Positions 30,653 through 38,955 of a stretch of 64,000 bases of DNA are shown piece after piece. The notes under the pieces were generated by a model. That model did no database searches. It was not told the origin of the DNA and worked only from the letters and a program-made list of their open reading frames with translations. Location of the stretch: assembly GCF_036324365.1 (NCBI RefSeq), contig NZ_CP137080.1:496001-560000 (forward strand), given 5' to 3'. How positions within the stretch are numbered: the first letter of the stretch is position 1; each line of letters begins with the position of its first letter. The translations under genes were made by a program, and so were the position numbers. The DNA comes from Microbacterium limosum. Lineage in GTDB: Bacteria; Actinomycetota; Actinomycetes; Actinomycetales; Microbacteriaceae.

Positions 30653-31033
30653 TCAGTCAGTCTCCGGCTCGGGATAGATTCGTCCCGGCCGTACGACGTC
30701 GTCGTGTCCGGGGATGAAGGCGATCGCGCCCAGTCGGGTCCAGTAGCTGATCAGCCAGCGCTGGATGAGCTCGGTCTGTTCACGGCGTTCGAGGAGTGTC
30801 CGTCCCGGGTCTTCGATGACGTCGTCCCACGCGATGCTCGTGAACATCGCGTTCAAGAGTTCGGCGCACGACGGCCCAGTGCCATGTGTGTCCCACCATG
30901 CGATCGTCAGCCTGCCGGCTTGGGCTGCGGTGCTGGATCCGGCGGGCTCCTCGATCGTTCCGATCAGGGCGGTGAGGTAGGGATCTTCCACCGCCATGAC
31001 GAACGACTCCTGGTTGAGTTCCGCAGCGCCCAT
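30653..31033 (-). CDS. Unknown small protein, first gene after the XRE regulator
   Basis: A 126-residue protein starting MGAAELNQESFVMAVED, with three tryptophan-rich helices (IAWWDTHG, SIAWDDVIED, LIQRWLISYWTRLG) and an acidic C terminus. No family was recognised. The frame is open to an ATG at 31093, but a 19-bp repeat (31045-31063) that looks like a promoter or operator lies 12 bases before the ATG at 31033, so the shorter form is preferred. No ribosome site is visible. Confidence 0.55.
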   Translation of the reverse strand: MGAAELNQESFVMAVEDPYLTALIGTIEEPAGSSTAAQAGRLTIAWWDTHGTGPSCAELLNAMFTSIAWDDVIEDPGRTLLERREQTELIQRWLISYWTRLGAIAFIPGHDDVVRPGRIYPEPETD

Positions 31034-31044
31034 ACAGTGCAGAA

Positions 31045-31063
31045 TGCCATACAGATTAGGCCT
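31045..31063. promoter_or_regulatory. Copy 1 of 19-bp element flanking the XRE gene
   Basis: TGCCATACAGATTAGGCCT, present here and in inverted orientation at 31420-31438. On the minus strand the copy reads AGGCCTAATCTGTATGGCA and lies just upstream of the ATG at 31033. Either it is an operator for the XRE protein (core AGGCCT) or TAATCT within it serves as a -10 box; both could be true. Confidence 0.55.
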
Positions 31064-31105
31064 CTCCTGGTAGTCGCGGGCTGTCACCCGCAACGCCGAA
31101 GTGCC

Positions 31106-31387
31106 TCAGCGGATCGTGAGGTCGGGCGTCACGCTGGGCAAGAGGTCGGTGAGCTGAACGTCGAGCACCTGAGCTACCGCCAGCAGAGTCTTGACGGTCG
31201 GATTCGCGGGAGTTCCGGGCTTCGACTCACCCTTCTCGAGCTTCTGGTACGTGTAGCGGCTCAGGTTGGACTCGTACGCCACACGGTCCTGGCTGTATCC
31301 GACACGCGCTCGTTCCCGCTGGATGTTCTGGCCGAGCTCGCGAGCGTAGTGGTCCCACGCATCAGGCGAGGTCGCGGGGGAAGGCAC
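31106..31387 (-). CDS. XRE-family transcriptional regulator
   Basis: A 93-residue Cro/CI-type protein: LGQNIQRERARVGYSQDRVAYESNLSRYTYQKLEKGES (in part), then LLAVAQVLDVQLTDLLPS, the usual five-helix fold. It has a GTG start at 31387. It is the first gene of the leftward cargo series and is bracketed by inverted 19-bp repeats. It probably represses the cargo promoter and itself. Confidence 0.85.
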   Translation of the reverse strand: MPSPATSPDAWDHYARELGQNIQRERARVGYSQDRVAYESNLSRYTYQKLEKGESKPGTPANPTVKTLLAVAQVLDVQLTDLLPSVTPDLTIR

Positions 31388-31419
31388 CCATCAAGCGTCA
31401 CGAGTAGGCCTCTGCAGTA

Positions 31420-31438
31420 AGGCCTAATCTGTATGGCA
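31420..31438. promoter_or_regulatory. Copy 2 of 19-bp element flanking the XRE gene
   Basis: Inverted exact copy of the element at 31045-31063, here reading AGGCCTAATCTGTATGGCA on the plus strand. A further AGGCCT (31406-31411) lies 14 bases to the left. The site faces the divergent NYN gene and lies about 30 bases before the XRE start. Confidence 0.55.
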
Positions 31439-31473
31439 ATCTCGATGGCTCGACAACCCGGCTCGGACACAAA

Positions 31474-31498
31474 GACGCCCTCCACGAGGGAGGGCGTC
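31474..31498. terminator. Short hairpin in the XRE/NYN intergenic region
   Basis: GACGCCCTCC (31474-31483) pairs with GGAGGGCGTC (31489-31498) over a five-base loop. No T-tract follows. It lies in the leader before the NYN gene. A perfect 12-bp palindrome AGGTGATCACCT (31565-31576) follows further on and could be an operator. Confidence 0.45.
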
Positions 31499-31600
31499 GG
31501 GCCACGGTTGGGATGAACAACCGGGCGGGGTGTATCCACACTATACACACGATCGCTGGTAGGAAGGTGATCACCTCGTGCACCGATTTGGAGTCGTCTG

Positions 31601-32242
31601 TTGTCAGCCTCACCCGTTCCTGGACCGCCGCACGAGCGCCTCATCGTCTACATCGACGGCTTCAACTTCTATCACGGCATGCACGACAAGTTCGGACGCT
31701 CGACGCTCTGGATCGACTTCGTCGCACTCGCGCAGAGCCTGCGCCCACGCAGCCACATCGTCGCGGTGAAGTACTTCACCGCACCTGTGCTGGGCGATGC
31801 GGGCGCGGCCAGTCGTCAGGCCTACCATCAGGCAGCCGTCGCTGCGCGTCACACCAACGTCTTCAGCGTCACGCAGGGCCGATATCAAGCGAAGACCGTG
31901 ACGTGCTTCAACTGTCGCGCAACGCGTACGGTGCACGAGGAGAAGGAGACCGACGTCAACATCGCCGTTGCTCTTGTGGGCGACGCCGCTGCGAACGCGA
32001 TGGACTCGGCACTGATCATCAGCGCCGACAGCGATCTTGCGCCCGCGGTCAGGGCGGCCAAACAATTCCGCCCGCACATGTTCATCGGCGCCGCCTTCCC
32101 ACCCAAGCGGTTCTCGAGCGAACTCAAGCAGCTGATGCCCGCGTCGTCGCAGATCGGTCGCGACAAGATCCGCCAGGCTCTTCTGCCCGAGAGCTTCACC
32201 GTCGGCGCGACCACGTACACCCGACCTCCGAAGTGGCGATGA
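31601..32242 (+). CDS. NYN-domain (PIN-like) protein
   Basis: A 213-residue protein of the NYN/PIN RNase fold. Acidic positions lie in LIVYIDGFNFYHG near the N terminus, KETDVNIAVALVGDA in the middle and ALIISADSDLAPAVRAA further on, the standard set of catalytic aspartates. A CFNC pair precedes the second motif. No better start than TTG 31601 is visible; GGAG lies seven bases before it. It is divergent from the XRE operon and convergent with the recombinase operon. Such genes often act as RNases in toxin or defence contexts. Confidence 0.75.
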   Translation: MSASPVPGPPHERLIVYIDGFNFYHGMHDKFGRSTLWIDFVALAQSLRPRSHIVAVKYFTAPVLGDAGAASRQAYHQAAVAARHTNVFSVTQGRYQAKTVTCFNCRATRTVHEEKETDVNIAVALVGDAAANAMDSALIISADSDLAPAVRAAKQFRPHMFIGAAFPPKRFSSELKQLMPASSQIGRDKIRQALLPESFTVGATTYTRPPKWR

Positions 32243-32263
32243 CACGAGCAGCAGCAGCGCCCG

Positions 32264-32680
32264 TCATCCCCGGCGTGAGTCCGCGTTCGGGCGCTTCATC
32301 GGAGTGACGTTGTGGCTCGGGTCATCGCCACGCAGCAACTGGTTCTCGACGTGCAGCTCGGCGATGGCGGTCGCGGCGATCGTCAGCTGTGCTTCGAGGC
32401 TGCTCACTCGCTCGCGGAGCTGTTTGATCTGGGCTGCACGATCGGCCAGCGAGCTTCGCAACGACTCGATCTCACGATCTCGCGGCTGGGACCCGTCGAC
32501 GCGACGTGCCCACTCATCCATGACCGCAGTCGCACGGTTCATGGTGGCGCGGCTGACGCCAGCTTCGCGATAGAGGTTCTCCTTGATGAGGCGTCCGTCG
32601 GTGCGGATCGCCGCGCCGGTGAGCAGGCGCTCCATCGCGTCGCGCAGTCGGCGTTCGGTCGCGGCAGAGATCTCAGGCAT
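32264..32680 (-). CDS. Small coiled-coil protein of the recombinase set (DUF6262 / TnpC-like)
   Basis: A 138-residue protein: an N-terminal helix-turn-helix-like part (LIKENLYREAGVSRATMNRA) followed by a long coiled coil (RDREIESLRSSLADRAAQIKQLRERVSSLEAQL, in part). This matches the small partner found downstream of tyrosine recombinases in Tn554-like elements. It overlaps the preceding recombinase stop by eight bases. By analogy with TnpC it could orient or assist recombination. Confidence 0.75.
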   Translation of the reverse strand: MPEISAATERRLRDAMERLLTGAAIRTDGRLIKENLYREAGVSRATMNRATAVMDEWARRVDGSQPRDREIESLRSSLADRAAQIKQLRERVSSLEAQLTIAATAIAELHVENQLLRGDDPSHNVTPMKRPNADSRRG

Positions 32681-34778
32681 CCGTGAACTTCCTCGTGATA
32701 CGGCGAACGTCTTCAAGTTCTGTCTCGAGTTGTTCGCGATTGTGTGGTGCCATCTTTCGGTCGCGCAGCTTCGCGACGAGGTCGCGTTCCTCCGCGATCC
32801 AGATCGGCGCGTGCTCCTCGGTGACGACGGAATTGCCGCAGGCGGTGGGTTGGCAGCGATTAGGCATGACGCCTCCTGCGGCCGCTTCGGCGGGCAGCCC
32901 CTTCAAGCACGCCGCCTGCTCAGGGATGCCGAGGCAGTGGTTGACGGTTCCCCATCGGAGCGTGCTGAAGCGATCGCGCAGGAGTGCGCGCAGTGTGCGC
33001 TCGTCGCCGACTTTGACCTCGTTGCTTGCGACGGCCTCGACCTTCTCGAGCTCGTCTCGGAAGCGCTGTGCGCCTGCGCCTGCGAGCCTCATCTCGTGGT
33101 CTTGGTGAGAAGACCAGGCGCCGACCAACCGTGACGCGACAGCTTCCTGAAGCTCATGCTCGAACTCCGCGGCCCACTCCGGCGTCTCGCTCGCGTACCC
33201 GGAGGTCGTGCCGTTCGCGACGGCGCGTCGCGCTGCGTGCTTGAGCTGGATGCCGAGGGCGATCTCGCCGTCTGGCTGTTGCGCGGTGATCACGGCCATC
33301 GTCCGCCGGAACATGTGCGGTGCAAGCTGGAACGCGGGGATCGGTTCGAGACCGGCATCCGCGGATTGACCATTGAGCTGAGAGATGAACTGCTTCAGCT
33401 CGCTGTGACGATCGAACCGACCTGCTCCGTCGTGCGCTCGATGTTCACGTCGAACAGAGCTGAAGACGTCGTCGCCGAGAGCAAGTCGTTCCGCGACGGC
33501 GATTGCTTGCGCAACGGGTTCGATGATCCACCAGTTGCGTCGCTGGGTCCCACGCCGACCCTTCCGGAGCTGGGAGGTGACGGCGGGCGCCCCGTACGAA
33601 GTGGTGAGCGCTCCCTTCTTGATGCTCAGCAGTTCCGAGTCGCGCATCATCGTGAGAGCCGCGCAGAAGACGTAGCACGCGTTGCGGAGGAGCTTCAGTT
33701 GGACTCGGATCGTCGCCGGGTCGAATCCGTCGATCCACGGACCGACGGATCCATCGGCGCGTTCGATCGCCGTCGCTTTTGTGGCGAGCCCACCGCGCGC
33801 GGTCGCGAGCGTGCCGGAGCCGATCGCGTCGACGATGTCCTGACGTCGGCGGAGGACGTCAGGACGGTCCAACTCGGAGAACATCTGCTTGCTGTGCCCA
33901 TCGGAGACGAGCAAGGAAAGAAGTGTCCAGTGGATCTCGCCCTCGCGGAATCTGCCGTACGTCATCCGATGCAGGGGCACCCGATTTCCGGGCGTTACGA
34001 TCCATCGCGCGAGCGTGTCCTCGGGGTGTCGTACCTTCACGCGCTCGGCTTTGGGGCGGTCGAGCGCCGACCATTCCGCGGCGGCCGCAAAGATGTCGTG
34101 CGAGAACACGTTGATGTACTGCCAACACGCCCGCAGGAGCGGCCACCACACCTGCGGTGGAATCACCGGCGTGCTCAGCTCGGCGCTGGACTTCTGCCCG
34201 CTGAGCGCGATCGTGTGGAGATCTCCCCATGGACGGAATGGGATGCCTCCGCCAGAGAGGACTGCCGCGTAGGTGTGCAGTTCGCGAACAGCATCGACTG
34301 CTTGTCGCGTTCTGGAGGGGATCCCCATCGTCTTGACCTCAGTGAGGAAGCCGTCGAGGTGCGACTGATGGAGATCACGGAGTGGAGTGTCAGGGAGGTT
34401 GTCGGCGTACCACGCGGCGAACCGCTTCAGGCCCTCGAGCTTGGAACGGATCGTCTTCACATGGGCGGGCGTTGCTCGCAGATAGATCATCTGCCCGCGC
34501 AGCACGGGATGCACAGGGTTGAGAAGTGCCATTGCGAGTTCGCGAGCACGAAGGTTCCACTCACCGATGAACGAGTCGAACAACAGCACCGCGGAATGGC
34601 GGCCCGCAGCAGGGTTCCACCCCAGGGCGCTGAGGTCCCAGCGATCCTCATCTCCGAAGAAGGGGATGGGGAAGTCATGTTCGAGGTGTCGATCTGAGAT
34701 GACCGCCGTGTCGCTCGCCCAGTAGTCGCTCGCGAACAGCGACACCGGCTCGGCAGAGTACTCGCGATCGACGCTCAC
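32673..34778 (-). CDS. Tyrosine recombinase, third gene of the set
   Basis: A 701-residue recombinase. The catalytic arginine is in MMRDSELLSIKKG, the HxxR motif is PHMFRRTMAVI, and the likely nucleophile tyrosine is in NGTTSGYASETPEW. A cysteine-rich segment follows (CLGIPEQAACLKG, NRCQPTACGNS). The GTG at 34778 overlaps the previous stop by four bases; open frame further upstream belongs to the other gene's antisense phase. Large size and C-terminal cysteines match the TnpB-like members of Tn554-type sets. Confidence 0.85.
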   Translation of the reverse strand: MSVDREYSAEPVSLFASDYWASDTAVISDRHLEHDFPIPFFGDEDRWDLSALGWNPAAGRHSAVLLFDSFIGEWNLRARELAMALLNPVHPVLRGQMIYLRATPAHVKTIRSKLEGLKRFAAWYADNLPDTPLRDLHQSHLDGFLTEVKTMGIPSRTRQAVDAVRELHTYAAVLSGGGIPFRPWGDLHTIALSGQKSSAELSTPVIPPQVWWPLLRACWQYINVFSHDIFAAAAEWSALDRPKAERVKVRHPEDTLARWIVTPGNRVPLHRMTYGRFREGEIHWTLLSLLVSDGHSKQMFSELDRPDVLRRRQDIVDAIGSGTLATARGGLATKATAIERADGSVGPWIDGFDPATIRVQLKLLRNACYVFCAALTMMRDSELLSIKKGALTTSYGAPAVTSQLRKGRRGTQRRNWWIIEPVAQAIAVAERLALGDDVFSSVRREHRAHDGAGRFDRHSELKQFISQLNGQSADAGLEPIPAFQLAPHMFRRTMAVITAQQPDGEIALGIQLKHAARRAVANGTTSGYASETPEWAAEFEHELQEAVASRLVGAWSSHQDHEMRLAGAGAQRFRDELEKVEAVASNEVKVGDERTLRALLRDRFSTLRWGTVNHCLGIPEQAACLKGLPAEAAAGGVMPNRCQPTACGNSVVTEEHAPIWIAEERDLVAKLRDRKMAPHNREQLETELEDVRRITRKFTDA

Positions 34779-36589
34779 AGGTGGACTCCTCTCTGGGTGA
34801 GCGGCACATGGACAGAGGCGGTCTCGCACGCCGTCCGCGCGTTCTCGATCTCCGTCGGGGAGAACTCGTGGAGGATGCGTTCGACGTTGACCAACTGCTG
34901 ACCGTGTACCGCCGCGAACTGGGCCGGGGGCATCTCGTTCTCGTGACCGCGGAGAATCTCTCGGTACGCGAGGACTCGCGGCAGGTGATCTGCGAACACG
35001 ATCGCGTTCGGGCACGCGAAGCACATCGATGGCCGATGCTCGCAGAGCCGCCCCGCCGGCGTGAAGGGCGATTCGTACGGTGACGTGCACTGAGTCACGT
35101 TGATTCCCTGGTCAGTGGCGCTCGAGGCCAACTCGGCGGCTGCGGCAGCACCCAGGTCGCCTGCTGCGTCGTCGACGGTGCTGGCCGCAGCACGAACGAA
35201 GACCGGCCCTCGTACTCGATCGAACACCTGACTCTGCGCCGCGTTGACTGCGTTGCCGGCCAGAACATGCACGGTTGTCGACTGCGCGTAATGGCGTTGG
35301 TAGACAGCGATGCTGTGGTCGTCTCCCGCCGCGGCGTCAGCGCTGCGGAGCACTGCTGCACGAACACTCTTCACTGTCTTGCGTAGCCGGCGGGAATCGT
35401 ATGGCTTTGATATCTCGGGCGAGATCGCCATCAGAAGCGACGTGAAGGGGCGGCGCGAGAATGACTCCTGGCGCGCGACGAGATGCCTGGACGCGGTGCG
35501 CTGCACGGTGATGAACAAGGCGTCCGCGTCGGAGCCGCCCACCTCCTTTGCCTCCTCCCGAGCTGCCTCGGTGACAGCGATCAGGCGAAGTATGAGATCC
35601 CCTGCTCTCCACCCGGTGCCATCGCGAGACCCGGTGATCGCGCATCGCACGGTTCGAGTTCGGTGGGCTCGCGCCTTGTGGAGCCGTACGCGGACCGAGT
35701 CTGTCGTGTGCTCGATGTCTGTGAGTCGAACGTCCGACCACTCTTCCGGCGCCGCACCACTCTCCAACTGCAGGAGTGTGCGAAACGCAACGAGGTCCTC
35801 GCTGGACGGATAGAGGTGGGTCAGTAGTCGTCGCGTGATCCGGCCGGCATTGGCGCGGACCGGTGACTGTTCGAGCGCGAAGTCGTCGTGGAGGTCGTCG
35901 AGCACACCCGATGCGCACGCGCGGAGGACATCAGCCTCGATCGATGCTCCGGGACGTCGTCCGAGATGGCGAATGCCCCACAGGACATCGGCGCTTCGTT
36001 CCCACCCTGTGCTTCGGGGATCGTCTGCGCTGGCGAGCAGCCGACGTCCGACTGCCAGACGAGCCTCCAATTCGCGGATTCGGGCGCGGCAGGCGTTGCG
36101 AATCGCGAGTCGCTCCGCGTTCGAGAACTCATCGAGCGGCGTGGAGTCGCCGCCCTGGTGCAGCACGTGCGCCTGCGCCCAACGGAGCGTGGCGTCGCTG
36201 ACGTCACGACCGTTCGCTGCGTGGACGCGGACGAGAGCGCGGATCTGTCTGCCGTACTTGTACGGGATCGCGCTCTCTGGCGGGTAGTTGCCGGCCAACG
36301 CGGATTCCCACGCGTGCAACGCGTCGATGAGGGCGAGTCCCGGCGTTGCGAGACTCACAGTTCGCGGGCAAGCGTCAGGTAGACCGCGCAGAAGGCTCAT
36401 CAGCGCCCGGCGGTACTGATACGCGGTGCCGTCGGTGTGACCCATGGCTCGACGGATGTCGATCAGCGCGTCCGCGAGCTCAGCCGCAAGGACGGGGTGT
36501 GCGAAGTCGAGCGGGGCGAGTGTTCCATCGACGTTCGCGGTCGGAAGAACGAACAGCATCTGCCGCGGGGTGAGGTCGATGTTCGTCAC
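34775..36589 (-). CDS. Tyrosine recombinase-like protein, second gene of the set
   Basis: A 604-residue protein between two clearer recombinases. The recombinase C-terminal core is recognisable but degenerate: LLQLESGAAPEEW in the first catalytic block, DSRRLRKTVKSV where HxxR is expected (the histidine is replaced), and YQRHYAQSTTVHVLAG with a possible tyrosine. The C terminus has a cysteine cluster (CTSPYESPFTPAGRLCEH, MCFACPNAIVFADHL). Catalysis is uncertain; it may be a structural partner. It overlaps both neighbours by four bases. Confidence 0.75.
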   Translation of the reverse strand: MTNIDLTPRQMLFVLPTANVDGTLAPLDFAHPVLAAELADALIDIRRAMGHTDGTAYQYRRALMSLLRGLPDACPRTVSLATPGLALIDALHAWESALAGNYPPESAIPYKYGRQIRALVRVHAANGRDVSDATLRWAQAHVLHQGGDSTPLDEFSNAERLAIRNACRARIRELEARLAVGRRLLASADDPRSTGWERSADVLWGIRHLGRRPGASIEADVLRACASGVLDDLHDDFALEQSPVRANAGRITRRLLTHLYPSSEDLVAFRTLLQLESGAAPEEWSDVRLTDIEHTTDSVRVRLHKARAHRTRTVRCAITGSRDGTGWRAGDLILRLIAVTEAAREEAKEVGGSDADALFITVQRTASRHLVARQESFSRRPFTSLLMAISPEISKPYDSRRLRKTVKSVRAAVLRSADAAAGDDHSIAVYQRHYAQSTTVHVLAGNAVNAAQSQVFDRVRGPVFVRAAASTVDDAAGDLGAAAAAELASSATDQGINVTQCTSPYESPFTPAGRLCEHRPSMCFACPNAIVFADHLPRVLAYREILRGHENEMPPAQFAAVHGQQLVNVERILHEFSPTEIENARTACETASVHVPLTQRGVHL

Positions 36590-38001
36590 GCGACGTTCCG
36601 ATCAGCGAGGACTGCGTCCGCGTATGTCATGCCCTCGTCGCTCCAGCTCTCGAATACGTCCTGGATGAGCGCATCGGTGTCCTCGATGTAGCGCAGGTAG
36701 ACCATGGTCGTCGCCGGGTTCGAGTGCCCCAGCAGCCGCTGCACTGTAAGTCGCGGGTTGATGGCGATGTGCTCGGAGATCGTGGCTGGTCCCACGTTGC
36801 CTGCCCGTCGCTCCGCCTCGCGGGCCAGCGCCACATCGGTCAGCGATTTCAGGAGCACGACAGCGAAAGTGTGGCGCAGATCGTGCGGAGTGATCCGTGC
36901 ACGGCGACCGCCCATCTCGTCCTGAGCGAGCCTCAGAGCACGCCCGCTTGGAGCCTCGAACGTCGCGTGCCATTGCCTGCGGCTGATCGGCAAACCGCCT
37001 CGACCGACGAACAGCCCCAGCGCCTCCATCCCGTGGTCCCGCTCGATGACGGCAATTCGTCGCAGGTGCGGAGGCAGCTGGTGCAGCCGCCATCTCGATC
37101 GCCGCCCATTCACCCGGCCTCGCAGGATGCCTGCCGACACGTCGATCTCGTCGACGACGAACAGCTCGGAGCGGCGTCGCCAGAGGGAGGCAGCTGACGC
37201 GCGGACGACCGCTCGGCGCTCCGTCTGCCGGTAGAGATCGACCGCCCGAAGCGTCGTGAGGGGGACGTGGACGCGTCGACGCTTCTGGTACTTCGCGCAC
37301 GCCTCGAGCAAGACGGAGATGCCGGTGCCCGTCGGCGGCGGGACTTCAGCGTCGAGCAGTGTGGAGAACTCACCGAGGCGCATCCCCGTCGTCACGGCCA
37401 GCTGCGCGCCCGCCTTTGAACGCAGGCTCGTTGTGCCCCGCCAACTCTCGTCCAGATCGCCCGCGGCGGTTCGTCCGCCGAGACCGACGTCGAGGAACGT
37501 GCGCCACTGCGCCTGCGTCAGCGGCCGAATGTCGGGCTCGCTCCTCCAACGCATCCGGAGCGGCGACGACCTTCCGATGGTGATCCACGGTTCGCGCTGG
37601 ATCTGCCCGGTCTGAGTGAGCAGCTGATAGATCCCGCGTATCACGACCACGTCGCGTCGCCACGTCGCCGGCGACACCGGGCGCTCGGAGCCGCTCAGCC
37701 GCCATTCGCGGAACGCGACGATGTCGTCGCTCGACGCATGGATCACGTCGGTCTGTCGCGTGGCGAGGAAGGACGCAAACCGCCTGGCGTCGTATGCGTA
37801 CGCGCGCAGCGTCGCCGGGTCTGTCGACGCTGCGACGATCCGGAAGTACGTCAACCACGGCTCAACCGGCCGCCACCGATCGTCAAGAAGGATCGGCATC
37901 CCCTCGGGGAGCGAACGGGTGCGCGAGTAGATGTCGCTGGCGCGCGCGTCGAAGTCGGTTGAGGGGGCGAGTTGGTGGTCGACGAAACGCAGATACATCA
38001 T
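36586..38001 (-). CDS. Tyrosine recombinase/integrase, first gene of the set
   Basis: A 471-residue integrase with an N-terminal SAM-like DNA-binding domain (LRAYAYDARRFASFLATRQ) and a catalytic domain with Arg in TTGMRLGEFSTLLD near residue 207, HxxR in TPHDLRHTFAVVLL near 371-374, and the second His and Tyr in LGHSNPATTMVYLRYIED. All catalytic residues are present. ATG 38001 (or 37998) is preceded by GGAG and lies 60 bases from the right end of the element. An open frame further upstream crosses the element end and is spurious. Confidence 0.9.
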   Translation of the reverse strand: MMYLRFVDHQLAPSTDFDARASDIYSRTRSLPEGMPILLDDRWRPVEPWLTYFRIVAASTDPATLRAYAYDARRFASFLATRQTDVIHASSDDIVAFREWRLSGSERPVSPATWRRDVVVIRGIYQLLTQTGQIQREPWITIGRSSPLRMRWRSEPDIRPLTQAQWRTFLDVGLGGRTAAGDLDESWRGTTSLRSKAGAQLAVTTGMRLGEFSTLLDAEVPPPTGTGISVLLEACAKYQKRRRVHVPLTTLRAVDLYRQTERRAVVRASAASLWRRRSELFVVDEIDVSAGILRGRVNGRRSRWRLHQLPPHLRRIAVIERDHGMEALGLFVGRGGLPISRRQWHATFEAPSGRALRLAQDEMGGRRARITPHDLRHTFAVVLLKSLTDVALAREAERRAGNVGPATISEHIAINPRLTVQRLLGHSNPATTMVYLRYIEDTDALIQDVFESWSDEGMTYADAVLADRNVA

Positions 38002-38028
38002 GCTCCGGGGGTGCAGTCGGGTGGGTCG

Positions 38029-38060
38029 TTGAGACACTGACCGAACGTACACATAACCGC
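38029..38060. repeat. Right terminal repeat of the element, with a possible outward promoter
   Basis: Reverse complement of this segment matches the left end at 17352-17379 (GCG, TTATG, CGG and TGTCTCAA conserved). On the plus strand it also contains TTGAGA (38029-38034), a 17-base spacer and CATAAC (38052-38057), a plausible promoter pointing out of the element into the hsdM 3' fragment and hsdS. Confidence 0.65.
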
Positions 38061-38955
38061 CGTCGGCACCGCGGGCTTCCTCGTCGCCGCGGAGGAGTAC
38101 CTGCGCGATCACCACCCCGAGATGTGGTCGGATGCCGCGACCCGCGCCCACTTCAACGGATCCATGTTCACCGGGTACGACTCCGATGCGGCGATGGCGC
38201 GCATCGCGAGCATGAACATGCTGCTGCACGGCGTCGAGAACCCCACGATCGAGCGCGCTGACTCGCTGTCGGAGGGGCATCCCGGCGACGATCGCTACAC
38301 GCTGGTGCTCGCCAACCCGCCGTTCGCGGGCTCGCTCGACCAGGAGACGGTGTCGAAAGACCTGCAGAAGCTCGTCAAGACCCGCAAGACCGAGCTGCTC
38401 TTTCTCGTGCTCATGATCCGGATGCTGCGCAACGGTGGTCGCGCGGCGGTCATCGTGCCCGAGGGGGTGCTGTTCGGATCGTCGAACGCGCACAAGGCCG
38501 TGCGCAAGATGCTCGTTGACGACCACAAGCTGGATGCCGTCATCAAGCTCCCCTCCGGAACCTTCAAGCCCTACACCGGGGTTTCGACCGCGATCCTCCT
38601 CTTCACGAAGACCTCGTCGGGCGGCACCGACAACGTCTGGTTCTACGACGTGCGCGCCGACGGCATGACCCTCGACGACAAGCGCACCCCGATCGAGGCG
38701 AACGATCTGCCCGATGTGCTCGCCCGCTGGCAGGCGCTGGATGCCGAGGCCTCGCGGGCGCGCACGGATCAGAGCTTCGTCGTGCCGCGCGAGGAGATCG
38801 TCGACAACAACTACGACCTCAGCCTCAACCGCTACAAGGAGATCGAGATCGAGGAGGTCGAGCACCGCTCGCCGACCGAGGTCCTCGACGAACTCGACGC
38901 CCTCGAGGTCGAGATCCAGGACGGCCTCAAACGCCTGCGGGAGATGCTCGCGTGA
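38059..38955 (+). pseudogene. hsdM: hsdM, 3' fragment
   Basis: Encodes the last 298 residues of HsdM in the frame that continues the 5' fragment at 16764-17351. It begins AVGTAGFLVAAEEYL (rest of SAM motif I) and contains the N6-adenine catalytic motif LVLANPPFAGSL, followed by ELLFLVLMIRMLRNGGRAAVIVPEGVLFG, and ends in the conserved C-terminal helix region. The first in-frame ATG (38122) would miss motif I, so any product from it would be inactive. The stop overlaps the hsdS start (GTGA). Confidence 0.92.

Noticed and set aside
36586..38865. N-terminal extension of the first recombinase to 38865
   Set aside because: The extension crosses the element end and runs antisense to the hsdM 3' fragment; family similarity starts at the ATG near 38001, which has a ribosome site.
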